Shown here: piece after piece, positions 44,501 to 56,211 of the stretch
Layout: every line of letters starts with the position of its first letter
Numbering within the stretch: the first letter of the stretch is position 1
Origin: Orobanche coerulescens
Taxonomy: Eukaryota; Streptophyta; Magnoliopsida; Lamiales; Orobanchaceae
Direction: 5' to 3'
DNA length: 64,000 nucleotides
Assembly: GCA_033398695.1 (NCBI GenBank)
Contig: CM065811.1
Location: 114,561,501-114,625,500, forward strand
The notes under the pieces: model-generated
Seen by the model: the letters and a program-made list of their open reading frames with translations, nothing else
Database searches by the model: none
Told to the model about the DNA's origin: nothing
Position numbers and translations under genes: made by a program

Positions 44501-45201
44501 CGTATCATGAGTTGGTGATGATAGTTTGAGAATCTTGAGTATTGTTTGAGGTACAATACAGATATTATGTTCGAGTTTATTGGTTAATCGAGTACAGGAT
44601 GTGAAATGTGATAATGGTTATTCTGATGAGAATTTCTTGAGTAAGTAAAGTTATGGCGGTAAGATTACGTTGGTCGTATTCTTATGTTGTATTCTCATTG
44701 GTATGTAATTATTAATGTGATGTGACGGTTATCATTGTTGGATATTATGGCTGACCCCGTCGTGGGATTTCTTTTTAGGTTCTCGGAGTATCGAGCTTGT
44801 AGCGGTCGTGAAGAGATGAGCTTCGGAGGATCTTGGCTAGGACATGTGTGCATTGAGTTTCTTGATTGGTTCTTGTATTCCCGCTAGAGTATCTTTATGG
44901 TTGGTCTTTTCCATGCGTGAGTATTTTGAAATGCTCTTTTGGTATCTAGTAACTGAGGTTACTTTGGAAATCGTTTTCTAAACTTTTGAGTGTCGGCTGT
45001 TTGGCCTTGCGATTTCAAATGAGTTTTTACGACGGTTTTTGATAAATGGATTTTATAAGTCTTTGTGAATTTTTAAAGATAGTACCGTCGTTGGTCTCTT
45101 GGGCATTTGTAAATGTTTGCGAAAATTTCTTTTAGCCTTGTGGGTTCCATCTCGGGGCCCACGGCGCTGTAATATTTCCGGTTAAATCTGGGGGTGTTAC
45201 A
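41544..45201 (+). repeat. D array LTR3
   Basis: 3658 bp. The palindrome cluster (41849-42289) is intact as in LTR1. TATA 42307-42314, donor-like GT 42469, acceptor AG ending 44778. The 43990-44225 and 44820-44915 stretches have several short replacements relative to LTR1. It ends GGGGGTGTTACA, followed by the ACAAC target duplication (45202-45206). Confidence 0.92.
41849..42314 (+). promoter_or_regulatory. Palindrome cluster and TATA box, D LTR3
   Basis: A dozen TTACGTACGTAA-type units like LTR1, followed by TATTTAAGGCC. The first three units keep the TACGTACG core that LTR2 has lost. Confidence 0.7.
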
Positions 45202-45206
45202 ACAAC

Positions 45207-45912
45207 GATAACATCATTACCACCTATCTTCTGACCGACAATCATGAAATCGAAAAGTTAAAGGTGGAAGTCACGTTTCAAGTAAATTTTTTTGTTAGAC
45301 CTCATTTGGGTTTTTAAAATTAAAATTTTCAAAACTTGCAATATAAGAGGGAAATAAAATATAAGTAGTTTGAACGTTCAAAATTTTTGGTCTCAAGGTC
45401 ATCACACGAAAATCAAACTTTTTCTTCTATCGAAGGATATTTTGCAATAAAATTTACGTCACTTCCCAAACAATTAAAGCTTTAAAGTATCACGTTGATA
45501 AACTTCTTCTTACATAGTCACACCAAAACCATTGCCCTTTGTAAAAACGATGTATACATATATATATATATATGTATATATTCATATATACATATACACC
45601 GGCACTACTCTCCATTCCAGTACATTACGAGAATCAACAAGCATGGAGTAAGTATTCGCGATTTACATTTAAACTCCACATAGTAACACAAAATCACACA
45701 AGCTCGTATAACATGATACAGAGTAGGGAGACTTACATCTACAGATCGCATGAAGATGATGGCTGCACCTCGATACTAATCACGACTGACATCCCAGACG
45801 ACGCGTCGCGACACGACTTAGTCAGACAAAATCTGATAAGACAAGACTCAACTTAAACACAACACGAACCGACAGCCTAGGTTTCCGCAACCTAAGCTCC
45901 GATACCATATTC
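45207..45912 (-). other. Family C gypsy leader, duplication copy 2, PBS-proximal part
   Basis: Continuation of the leader interrupted by the D array; matches 19651-19918 plus 20688-21120. It holds the LINE-free site TTCCCAAACAATT at 45463-45475 and an (AT)n run at about 45556-45572. Confidence 0.78.
45893..45907 (-). promoter_or_regulatory. Primer-binding site, family C gypsy, copy 2
   Basis: TGGTATCGGAGCTTA on the - strand, five bases after the LTR end; tRNA-Met type with one change from TGGTATCAGAGC. Confidence 0.85.
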
Positions 45913-46245
45913 TGTAACACCCCCAATCCAATTGGGAATATTACAGCGCCGCAGACCCTCTACGTGAGGATCTAACAGACTAAATACAGAAAACACAATA
46001 ACATAACACGTGCCAACAAGGCTAATAACGAACCAATAGACCGATTTGGTCTTTGACCACAACGAGCATCATACATACATGACTCTTCCTCACAATTCAT
46101 ACCCACACAGGGGTTAGCCTACATGAACCTTTCCATAAAATGGGAGAACAACACAATGGAGAGACCAAACAACAAGACGTTACCAAAATGCTCAACACTG
46201 GTCTTCATGTGATTAGTATCGTCGTTTTCCATCATCCTTCGTAAC
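45913..46245 (-). repeat. 3' end of the family C 5' LTR, copy 2
   Basis: The same 333-bp LTR end as 21121-21453, about 2% different by eye, interrupted at GTAAC by the + strand C element. Confidence 0.87.
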
Positions 46246-49242
46246 TGTAATACCCGCAATTTTGGATTCCGGTAATTTTTCTTTTTGGCCGGAACCCATT
46301 TTGACGACTCGATTGTGACCGTTTCGTCATTCTAAGAATGATTATTTCTGCACTTTTTGGCATCCGAGTTCGTTTCAGTGTCATTTTGTTGAGTTCCGTG
46401 TTCTTAAGCGGCTTTTCCGCACGTGAGTTCGATTCTTGCGAATCTCGTCTAAAACTGTTGTTTCGAGTTTCTCGTAAGTTCATTTAATGTTATTATTCAT
46501 GTTGCGAGCTTTGGTTTGGTGTTTCGATCTGTGCATCGTGTATTTCGGACGTTTTGTGCCATTTCCGTAATTTCCCAAAGTTTGGGGTAATTATTTTCCG
46601 TTGTCAAATTTCAAGCCTTCAGGTGGTCGGAATCGTGTGTTCTCATAGCGCTTGGATTTGTCTTTGTGAGTACTTCGTAACCGTATCTTCAATTCATATT
46701 CAGGTTCGGGTTTCGGGGTCGTCCGGGCCGTCGGAAGTGGCCACAGCTGAGTCACGGCCGTACTTTGTGGAGCAGGTACTGGCCTGGCCGAGTTACGGCC
46801 GTAAGGTGCCGGTTACGGCCATAAGTGATCGGCATGCATGGCCTGACGAATGCCGGTTACGGCCGTAAGGGCCAAGAGTTACGGTCGTACGGGTACCAGG
46901 CAGCTTCTGGATGAATGCCGGTTATGGCCGTAAGGACCTGCCGGGTACGGCCGTAAGTACCGAGTTACGGCCGTAAGGCCCTGACGGTTACGGCCGTAAC
47001 CCTGTCGGCCATATATAGGCCAGGGACTGGCCAGACCTTCATTTTTTCCTTTTTTCTCGTTTCTTGCAGCAGCTGGCGATAGGGGTTCGGGAACTCGAGT
47101 CCTTGGTCGGTTCTAATCAATTCCAGGGTGTTTTGGAAGGCCCTTGTTGATTATATCATCATCCAATTCGTGTTCTTCGTCGAATCAAGGTATATTTCTT
47201 GATTTTCCATCAAGTTGACTTTTTGGAGAATTTGTTCTTGATTTCGATTCTAGTCCGATTTTGACACATCGATTGGTGTAGTATGATGTTATTAATCATG
47301 CTCTATGAGTTGTATATCCATATTTCGAGTTTGTTCAACTCAATTAGTGATTCTAGTGTTCTTGGGAGTTATCGAACATTGAGTGTTCGATTAAATGTCC
47401 CAATGAGTTTCCCTTCGATAGTTTGGTGGGATTTCCGTTATTTTTACCTTGATTCTCATTGTGATCGTATCTTTGTGTTCTTGGCCATTTTGGGGGAAAC
47501 CCATGAATTTGTGTCGTTCGTCCCTTCAATTCAATGACTTTAGGTCGTGCTATGGAATTCGTTTTCATTGTTGTTATTGTTGTTCATAGTTTATTGTCGC
47601 GGGTTAGCATTCGGTGGAGTCGGCGGGTTCGTAGTCAGTTTGTGCCAACCTACTTTTGTCGATTCTCCGCGTTGTGGTTATTCGAGGCAAGTACCTTGTC
47701 CATACAATTCTTGTTTTATGGATACGATAATTAGTGATCGTCTAAATGTGGTTGTTTGGTCGTTTGAATTGAACTTTCAAAGTTTCGGTTAGCCTCGTTA
47801 GAGGCTCTCTTTCAAAACCGTGTGTGTTTTTACGATTGTGGTGTTTCGTAAACGATTATGTGAATCCTGTGAACACGCTTGGTGTTGTTGTTGTGCTTTG
47901 ATAATATAGATTCATATATTATCTCATTTCGGTGTGTTGTGATTTGATACTCGTATCGTGTTGTGTGTTTGTTGCCTTTGGGTGAATTATTCGGATATCC
48001 TTGGCGTGCTATGTTATTTGTGTGAATGTATGGATATGGTCGAAGGTCTACGGTGACACATGGCATGTGACCATGTGGTAAGGATGCAACAAGTGATTAA
48101 TCCAACCGTGAGAGCCTGAGACAAGACCTGCGGTGACATATGGCGTGTGATCATATGGTCAGGAGACAACAAGTGATTGATCCAACCGTGAGATGCCGTG
48201 ACAAGTGTTCACACTGGTGTGTTTATGATTTGTGAACATGTTTCGTTAGCCAGGTCGGGAGGGTCCTTAGAGGCCTCGGGTGGGATTTGTGGCTTCATCC
48301 CGGTCCTAGGCGATGCCTGTGCGTGATTTGTTTTATGATTGTGGCCAGCTCGGGAGGGTCCTTATAGGCCTTGGGTTGGATTTGTGGCTTCGTCCCGGTC
48401 CTAGGCAAGTTTGATCTATGACTTCACTCTAGATTCATGAGTTGGTGTTGTATTTGTGTGACCAAGATTTGCGTGTCTTGGGGGTTATGTTGTGATGATT
48501 TTATGTCCGTCGAGGACACGTGACGTGTGTTTTAACCCTGTGAACTGTTGTTGGTTTTATTTTGTGAAAACAAAAACCTTTGGGTTGTGACCCCTATTGA
48601 TTTTGGAAAGAGAAGGATTCGATAATCCTAAATGGTTTTCTATTAAAACTACCGATGGCGTTTTAAACCATTTGTAAATTTGTCTCTCTTCAATTATGAA
48701 CTTTCGATTTTGGAATGTTTTACCTAAACTCTTGCTTCGGGAAGTATTTTTCATTGTATTTGAATCTTTGAGGATTCCTGATTATTGCTATTCTTTGAAC
48801 TTGAATTGTATGGGTCGTATTTGCACTTTGTACTTGTACTAGCAAAATAGGGGAGTTTTGCTAACCCCCGAGTATTCGGGGGGTGGATGTCTGTTTTTGC
48901 ATTCAGGTTTTGGAGAGCATAACACAGGGTCGGCATAAAGGGTGATGAAATATGATTGATACTAATCACATGAGGACTCGTACATTGTCATATTGGTTTG
49001 TTGTATTTTATTTCCGCTGCGGTATTTCTTTCCCCGTTGTACGGGAGTATTTTGTATTTGACCCCTGCGTGGGCATATATTATGATGGAATTGTATGCAT
49101 TTATTGAAAGACCAAATCGGTCTACTGAGTCATTTTAGCCTTAAAGGCGTTGTTGAGGTGTTCGATTTATTACCATCCTGGTAGAAACTTGAGGAAAGGT
49201 TCTACGGCGTGTAATATCCTTGAGTGGATTGGGGGTGTTACA
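46246..49242 (+). repeat. 5' LTR of + strand family C gypsy, copy 2
   Basis: 2997 bp, TGTAATACCCGC to TTGGGGGTGTTACA, with intact TG/CA ends. Structure as in copy 1. It has one more palindrome unit than copy 1. Candidate intron 47190-48906 (CAAG|GTATAT to TTTGCATTCAG|GT). Tandem repeats lie at about 48049-48205 and 48248-48405, hairpins at 48841-48882. In the first stem AGCAAAAT now pairs with GTTTTGCT through a U-G wobble. Confidence 0.9.
46750..47018 (+). promoter_or_regulatory. TTACGGCCGTAA cluster and TATA box, C LTR copy 2
   Basis: Nine TTACGGCCGTAA-type units (46750-47000), better kept than in copy 1, then TATATAGGCC at 47012-47018. TATA-AGGCC is also the form seen in D LTRs. Confidence 0.72.
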
Positions 49243-49246
49243 GAAA

Positions 49247-49258
49247 TGGTATCAGAGC
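49247..49258 (+). promoter_or_regulatory. Primer-binding site of + strand C element, copy 2
   Basis: TGGTATCAGAGC, exact tRNA-iMet complement, four bases after the LTR end. Confidence 0.92.
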
Positions 49259-50277
49259 TTAGGTTGTGTAAACCTAGGCTGTCGGGTTTAGTGGTGTCTG
49301 TTGAGTTTTCTCTCGTCGGATTTTGTCTGACTGAGTCGTGTCTCGACACATCGTCTGAGTTGGTTGGTCGTGATTAGTATCGTGGGGCGATCATCACCTT
49401 CGTGCGGCCTGTTGATGTAAGTCTCCCTTCCTTGTGATTGTGCCTCGTCTGATGCGAGTTACTGGTATGATTATGTGTTAAGTGATGGAATCTTTATGCA
49501 GATTCTTGGTTTCATGATGCGTTTATGTGACTCCCATATTTCATTTATATGAGGAGTGTTGTCGTTATTTATATCCCTTTGACTGTGATATTTAACTGTT
49601 TGTTTTCCGGTAAAAGACGTGTTGTCTTGATTTTGAGCGAGTTGATGCGTGTGTTGTGATGTATGTAAGTGAATGTTGTTACATGTGAATTTTTAGGCAT
49701 TCTAGCCTAACAGATTTTCTAAAACCTTGAGTATCTTAGAGAATAAATTTCGAGACGTACTTTTAAAATGAATTATTTTCTCGTGGTACTTTCCTTCTAG
49801 TGCCGCAATATGTTTCAAAATTATTCCAGTTGAGGACCAAAATATTTTGAGATATTTTCAGTCATTTAGAAATGCTATGCTTAGACCCGAGGGTCGAATA
49901 TTTTTGAAAGTTTTTCACTAAAAGAAAAGTGTCCTCACTTTTGTTCAAACGCAAGATGGTTTTCAAAGTCTCGATAATGGTGTTTGTACAACTTTCTAAA
50001 AATGTGATACTCAAGATCAACTGGTGTTTCCAAATTGTTTTCAAAATGTGGTTTTCGTTTTTAAAATCAATCATTTTCTGCTTGTGGTCCGTGAAGGTGT
50101 GTATGATGTTGGTATTGTCGTTAGGGTGTTAGCTCCCGAGTATGATTGGAATTGGTGGCATGAACGTTGAGTCGTTTGCCACGCATTTGTTGTGATTAAC
50201 CCTCCATGAGAGGTGAGATGTTGGTATTGAATGTTGTCGCTCTATGGTGATTTGTGTGTTATCACACCCGTGCGAGC
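49259..50277 (+). other. Leader of + strand C element, copy 2
   Basis: Non-coding; matches 24400-25418. Interrupted by the copia LTR at 50278. Confidence 0.75.
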
Positions 50278-50964
50278 TGTTAGAACTTGAGTTTGTATGA
50301 TTGTGTACATATGTGATTGTTTCATGATTATTGGGACATTCGCCTGCTCACTTACAGGAGATAGAATCCTTTCTTGGCGTACAGTAAAGACTGCTACCTG
50401 CCCGTATAGTTCGCACTTCGAGGTCAACTCAGCAATTAAGCAAATGAGTCTAACTACTCTAATGACGAACTAAACGTCACAGGCACATCTTCTACTGAAC
50501 CCTCAAGTCAAAGGTCCACGTATACTATCACAACCTTTCGATTCATCATCGACTCTCCGAGAGTAAATACCGTGTGACTGAATCAAGTATGAGTCATGTT
50601 CGAGTATACTGGTCCCACCAATATACTTATAGCTATGCTATCAAGACATGCACATGTCCTAGCATCAGTTATACATGTCTTATTAAAACTTAATGCCCAT
50701 TTAAGTTTATTGACTTGCGAATGATTTATGTAAATAAACTTTAAACACTTCCAGTGCATTTTCTCTTATCCCATAACGAGAATGGAATGTTCGATTTATT
50801 TATATGGACTTCACTTCAATGTTTACCAATTCAAGAATGCAATTGAAGTACAATAAACAGTGAATGAATCGAATTGCCTTTTTTTATTAATTATTCTATA
50901 ATTACAAGTACAATACCCCTACTCTCTCATCCCCTGAGTGGCATTCGAGGGCATATTCCTAACA
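50278..50964 (-). repeat. 3' LTR of copia element 2, copy 2
   Basis: 687 bp on the - strand, TGTTAGGAATATGCCC to TTCTAACA, preceded by polypurine tract GCAAGTGGGAGAT (50965-50979). It matches 25419-26106. Confidence 0.83.
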
Positions 50965-50980
50965 ATCTCCCACTTGCACT

Positions 50981-53908
50981 CAATGCCACACATCACGGTA
51001 TCCAATACCCATGTTTTTCAGATGTCTTTCTAAGACGGCCTAAGATAATGGCTTAGTCAGCAGGTCAAAGACATTGTCTTCTGAGTCTACTCTTTGCAAT
51101 GAAACATATCCTTTTTCCACCATCTCTCGAACGATGTAGTACTTTCTCTCTATATGCTTGGTGTTGGGGTGAGCCCTCGGCTCCTTGGCTTGAGCGACAG
51201 CTCCATCACTATTACAAAATAGTGATATAGGAAACTTCGCATTAGGCACCACTTGAAGTTCTTGTATAAACTTCTGCATCCAAAATGCTTCTTTGCTAGC
51301 CTCTGAGGCAGCTTGATACTCTGCTTGGAAGGTGGAATCTGCAGTAGCGGTTTGCTTGGAGCTTCTCCAAGATACTGCTCCTCCATTAAGAGTAAACAAA
51401 TACCCAGATGTCGACTTAGAGTCGTCATTGTCTCCTTGAAAATAAGAATCGGTGAATCCAATCACCTTCAGTTCTCCACCACCGTAAGTAAGAAACAAAT
51501 ATCTAGTTCTTATTAAGTAATTAAGAATGTTCTTTACGGCAGTCCAATGTTCCCTTCCCGGGTTTGCTTGAAATCGACTTACCATACTCACAGCGTAGGC
51601 TAAGTCTGGTCTCGTACACAACATAGCGTACATGAGACTACCCACTGCTGAGGCATAGGGTACCTTAATCATCTCTCTCTTCTCTTCCTCACTTTGAGGA
51701 CACATTTTTGTGGTGATATGAATTCCATGTCGCATGGGAAGGAACCCTCTTTTAGATTCATCCATCTTGAATCTTCTAAGGATTTTATCTATATAGAGGG
51801 CTTGGGAAAGTCCTATCATTCTTCGCGGTCTATCTCTGTAAAGACGGATCCCTAGAATATAGGAAGCTTCTCCCAAGTCTTTCATGGAGAACATTTTAGA
51901 AAGCCAAGCTTTCACAGTGCTGAGCATTGCTACGTTATTTCCTATAAGTAGAATATTATCTACATATAGTACTAAGAACGCAATGTTGCTCCCACTGACC
52001 TTTTTGTAAACACATGGTTCCTCTTCATTTCGTACGAAGTCAAAGTCGTTGACTGCTTCGTCAAACTGAAGGTTCCAACTCCGAGAAGCTTGCTTTAGCC
52101 CATAAATGGCTCGCTGAAACTTACACACCTTATGAACATTAGATTTTGACACAAAACCCTTAGGCTGTTCCATGTAGATTTCCTTCTCGAGGTATCCATT
52201 TAGAAAAGCCGTATTGACGTCCATTTGCCATATTTCATAATTGTAATAGGCAGCAATGGTAATCATCATGCGAATCGACTTTGTCATAGCTACGGGCGAG
52301 AATGTATCATGATAATCGATTCCTTCCCTTTGGGTATAACCCTTTGCCACAAGCCTATACTTATAGGCATCAACCTTTCCATCCCCATCAGTCTTTCTCT
52401 TATAGATCCATTTATTTCCAATAGTCCTCATGCCAGTTGGAAGATTTACTAGAGTCCAGACCTGATTGGTATGCATCAAGTTTATCTCAACTTCCATTGC
52501 TTCTTGCCATTTATCGAAGTCTACATCCAATATCGCATGGTCGTAGGTAACAGGGTTGTTTTCACTGCTACCAAGTGTGTCGTGGAGACCCAGTTCCTCG
52601 ACATATGTATAGCCATACCTCTCAGGCAAGTGAGACACCCTATCAGACCTTCGAAGTGGAGGTTGTGTTACAATAGGTTCGGTTCCTGATCCCTGATCAG
52701 ATTTCTCCTTAGGACTGTCATTATGCTCTTCCAAAGAGATATTTCTACCCGAGCCACCTTCCTGAATGAATTCACCCTCGAGAAAGTGCGCTTGTAATGC
52801 CACAACGACTCTATGGTCTTCTGGACTGTAGAATAGATAACCCATTGAGTCCTCTGGGTATCCAATGAAATGTCCTTTGATGGACCTCGCTTCCACTTTG
52901 TCCACCTTAGCCTTCTTGACATAGGCTGGACATCCCCAAATCCTTATGTGATTAAGGCTTGGTTTCTTACCCTTCCACATCTCATGCGAAGTGATAGGAA
53001 CAGATTTGGAAGGACATCTATTAAGGATATAGGCAGTGGTTAGTAAGGCATACCCCCACAGTTAAATTGGTAAATCAGTGTAATTTAACAAGGAGCGAAA
53101 CATGTGCAACAAAGTCAGGTTTCTCCTTTCTGAAACACCATTTAACTGTGGGGTTCCTAGCGGCGTGAATTGTGAAACTATTCCATGTTCCTTAAGGAAC
53201 TCATCAAACTCTGTGCTCATATAGTCGCCACATCGGTCCGACCGAAGTGCTTTTATATGACATCCAATTTGTTTTTCAACTAGGGCCTTAAATTCTTTGA
53301 ATTTAGTGAAGGCTTCGGATTTATGTTTCATTAAGTACGCAATCCCATACCTAGTATGATCATCTGTGAATGTTTTGAAATATTTATATCCGTATCGGGC
53401 CACTTCTAAAGCACCACAAACGTCGGTATGTACTAATCCAAGTTTATCGACAGCCCTTTCAAAAGTTCCTGTGAAGGGGGACTTAGTCATTTTGCCTCTA
53501 AGGCAAGATTCACAAGTTGGATAGGGTTCTACACCCAATGGACTTAAAAGTCCATCTTTCTCCATTTTCTGAACCTTGGTCTGACCAACATGACCAAGTC
53601 TAAGGTGCCACTTAGGAGCTTGATTAATGTTTTACCTGCCACGTTTCCTAGTTATAGTGTTGACTGCTGTTTTATTTTGCATGTTCAGATGATATAAACC
53701 ATTCAATAATGTAGTTGCGCCAACCAATTTATTTCGAAAATAAATTTTACAACTACCATTGCTAATGAAGAAACAAAATCCTTTCCGGTCCAAGACTGGA
53801 ATGGATACAATGTTTTTATGCCCCTTGAGCAAAACAAGTACTTCATCTAATGTCAAAATAAAACCGGATTCTAAACCCAGTAGGATTGATCCTATATCAG
53901 TTGCCTCG
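50981..53908 (-). pseudogene. Copia element 2 pol (end of protease, integrase, RT, RNase H), copy 2
   Basis: Longest open frame in the window (646 codons, 51040-52980). Upstream, the protease end (53632-53900, LTLDEVLVLLKGHKNIVSIPVLDRKG) leads to the HHCC finger (WHLRLGHV, CESCLRGK). The integrase core keeps all three acidic positions: TFTDDHTRYG, LRSDRCGDY, GVSERRN. A TAA at 53062-53064 stops integrase before WGYALLT. RT motifs match copy 1, but the active site reads LYVDNILLIG, with Asp changed to Asn. RNase H (KSTSGYLF, KHIERKYY) ends early at TAG 51040-51042, where copy 1 has CAG. The lineage within copia is uncertain. Confidence 0.93.
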
Positions 53909-54393
53909 ACTGTAACACCCCCAGATCCGATCGGGAATATTACAGCACTGTGGGACCCGAGATGGAACCCACAAGGCTAAGAGAAATTGTCGCAAATATT
54001 TACAAATGTCCAAGAGGCTAACGACGGTACTATTTTTAGAAATTAATCAAGATTTAATAAAATCCGTTTCTCAAAATCGTCGTAAAATCTCATTTCAAAC
54101 CACAAGGTTCGAAATACCAAAAACTCAACAATTTGAAAGCGTACGTTAAGATATCGCTAACACGTACCGACAAAATAGTTTAGAAAATGATTGCCAAATT
54201 AACCTAAGTTACCAAATACCAAAAGGCCATTTAAAAAAATACTCACGCAGCGGAAAAGACAAATGACTAAAAATACTCTAGCAGCGGAATACAATAACTG
54301 ATAAGGAAACTCAATACACAAATACATGCCTTATCCAGTATCCTCCGAGAAACTCATCTCTTCACGACCGCTACAAGCTCGATATCTAATAAC

Positions 54394-56060
54394 CTAAAAA
54401 TAAAGCCCACGACAGGGTCAGCCATAATACTCAACAATGATAACCGTCATATCACATTAATAATTACATACCAATGAGAATACAAAATAAGAATACGACC
54501 AATGTAATCTTATCGTCATAACTTTACCAAAGTTCACATCTCGTACTTTAACTCGCACAGTACCCAAGATTCTCAAAACGTCATCATAACTCACTGTTAC
54601 GAAAACTACTAACTCTGTCCAACCCAAATCCATCGGATAACATCATCACATCTCAACACGATAATCGATTCTCCATCAAAAGACAATTACCAAAGGAAAT
54701 ACGGTACATACCTCAAGATACATAAAGCCATGACAAATCATGTCAGTCTAATCCGAGATCAGATCAACACATCACACGAACATGGTCCTAACACAAGACC
54801 TATAAATCCATGCTCATATGACAACGTCAATATGCTCACATCAATAACAACAATGTATACTTATGGCAAACCCATAACATACATTGCACAACCACAACAC
54901 ATGGTAATCCAACGATCCAGCGCACACAGCTATAGATTCCCATGATGATCCATCGGACCAACGCATGGTGGAAATACCTGCCCAGCGATCCAGCGCACAC
55001 AGCTATAGATTCCCATGATGATCCCGTCGGACCAACGCATGGTGGACATATGACAATGCACAACTGCACAAAACAACCGTACATAATGCATGACCACAAT
55101 AATGCACAAATGCATGACAACAACAATACACGAATGTATCACAATATGATCGACACAAATGACAAAAAATAATTAAAATACTTGCTCTGAGTCCTTCGAG
55201 AGTAATCTCGATATCTAAACCATCACCAACCATTATTTTGAATATTCGACGATCCAAAATGTCACGGACTATAGAGAACTCATATCACCGTCTTTATCAC
55301 AATGTATCCTCGATACTCAAGTATACCAACAACAAATGTAAATCATATACATTATGATTTAAATTCCCAAAACTCGAATACAATTTATAATCAAAAATCT
55401 CCTGTGATTATGATTATAAACATTGCTATACGAATTATAAACGAATAAAACAGAAACCATTCATTAAATATTATAAACTGAGCAAGTAATAACTTGCCTC
55501 GATACCAATGAAGTAGTTACCAATTCCTTGCTTCGTCTACAAGTCCCTCAGCCCTGATCAAAGCAATCTACGAAAATTCTTGAATATGACCGCAAAGAAT
55601 GGTTCTAAACATCGATCAATAATCTCAACCTATTACAATAATCGATTTAACACACATTCGATAACAATCAACAATCGATATAACTAATCCACAAACCCAG
55701 CGATTCCAAAATATCTCGATTAAACACAAGTCCGAACAATCTAAATCAAACAATTACGAATTCATTCCCATGATTCCACAAAGCCCATATATCGATTCGA
55801 TAAGGCGAGTATACAAACTTAACCAAAATATTCCAATCAATTTCTCTTTCAAAACTTCAATCAAACACCTTGAAGGCGGAATTCAAAGGTATATTCGAAT
55901 CATCAATCAACAAACACCAACCACATCAAGAACACGAAGAACATAATCACAAACATATATCCTTCAACATTATATGATTCTAGCCATCGATACGAACTAA
56001 ACAACCCAAATATATCAAGAATCTCAAACATCCCAAAATATTAGAGTTCAAGCCAATTAC
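54394..56060 (-). other. Candidate LTR-embedded intron, D' solo LTR
   Basis: TGAAG|GTAATT (GT at 56060-56059) lies about 160 nt after a TATAAAAA box (56219-56212). The acceptor-like TTTATTTTTAG|GTTATT has its AG at 54395-54394 and a CTGAC word about 25-30 nt before. Although D' is diverged, these sites are kept. Confidence 0.5.
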
Positions 56061-56211
56061 CTTCAATCCGGCAAAAGAATCAATAATGATGTTATAATTT
56101 TTGTTCCAAGCTTTCCTAGATGTTATCACTTGATAAACCAACTCAATGATTTGGGACTAAAGGGGATCGTGTAGGATGGTTTGGGAAATGAAATTCCCGA
56201 CTTCTTTACAT

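Larger units (their letters stand above)
29303..45201 (+). mobile_element. Family D non-coding LTR element array: LTR-internal-LTR-internal-LTR
   Basis: Three near-identical LTRs of 3663, 3654 and 3658 bp alternate with two near-identical internal regions of 2463 and 2461 bp. Each LTR runs TGTAATATCCGG to GGGGGTGTTACA and each internal region starts with a tRNA-Met-type PBS. Only the outer ends carry a target duplication, ACAAC at 29298-29302 and 45202-45206, and the copy 1 paralog has the unoccupied site. Neither internal region has gag or pol, so this is a large non-autonomous derivative (LARD-like). The shared middle LTR is expected from unequal recombination between LTRs, or from recombination during reverse transcription. 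Confidence 0.93.
28968..53060. repeat. Segmental duplication, copy 2 (with D array inside)
   Basis: Homologous to 19316-28204 once the D array (29303-45201) and one ACAAC are removed. To the left, gag and leader (28206-28967) are contiguous with this copy. The copia end joined to gag at 28204/28206 therefore looks like the tandem-duplication junction. Confidence 0.88.
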
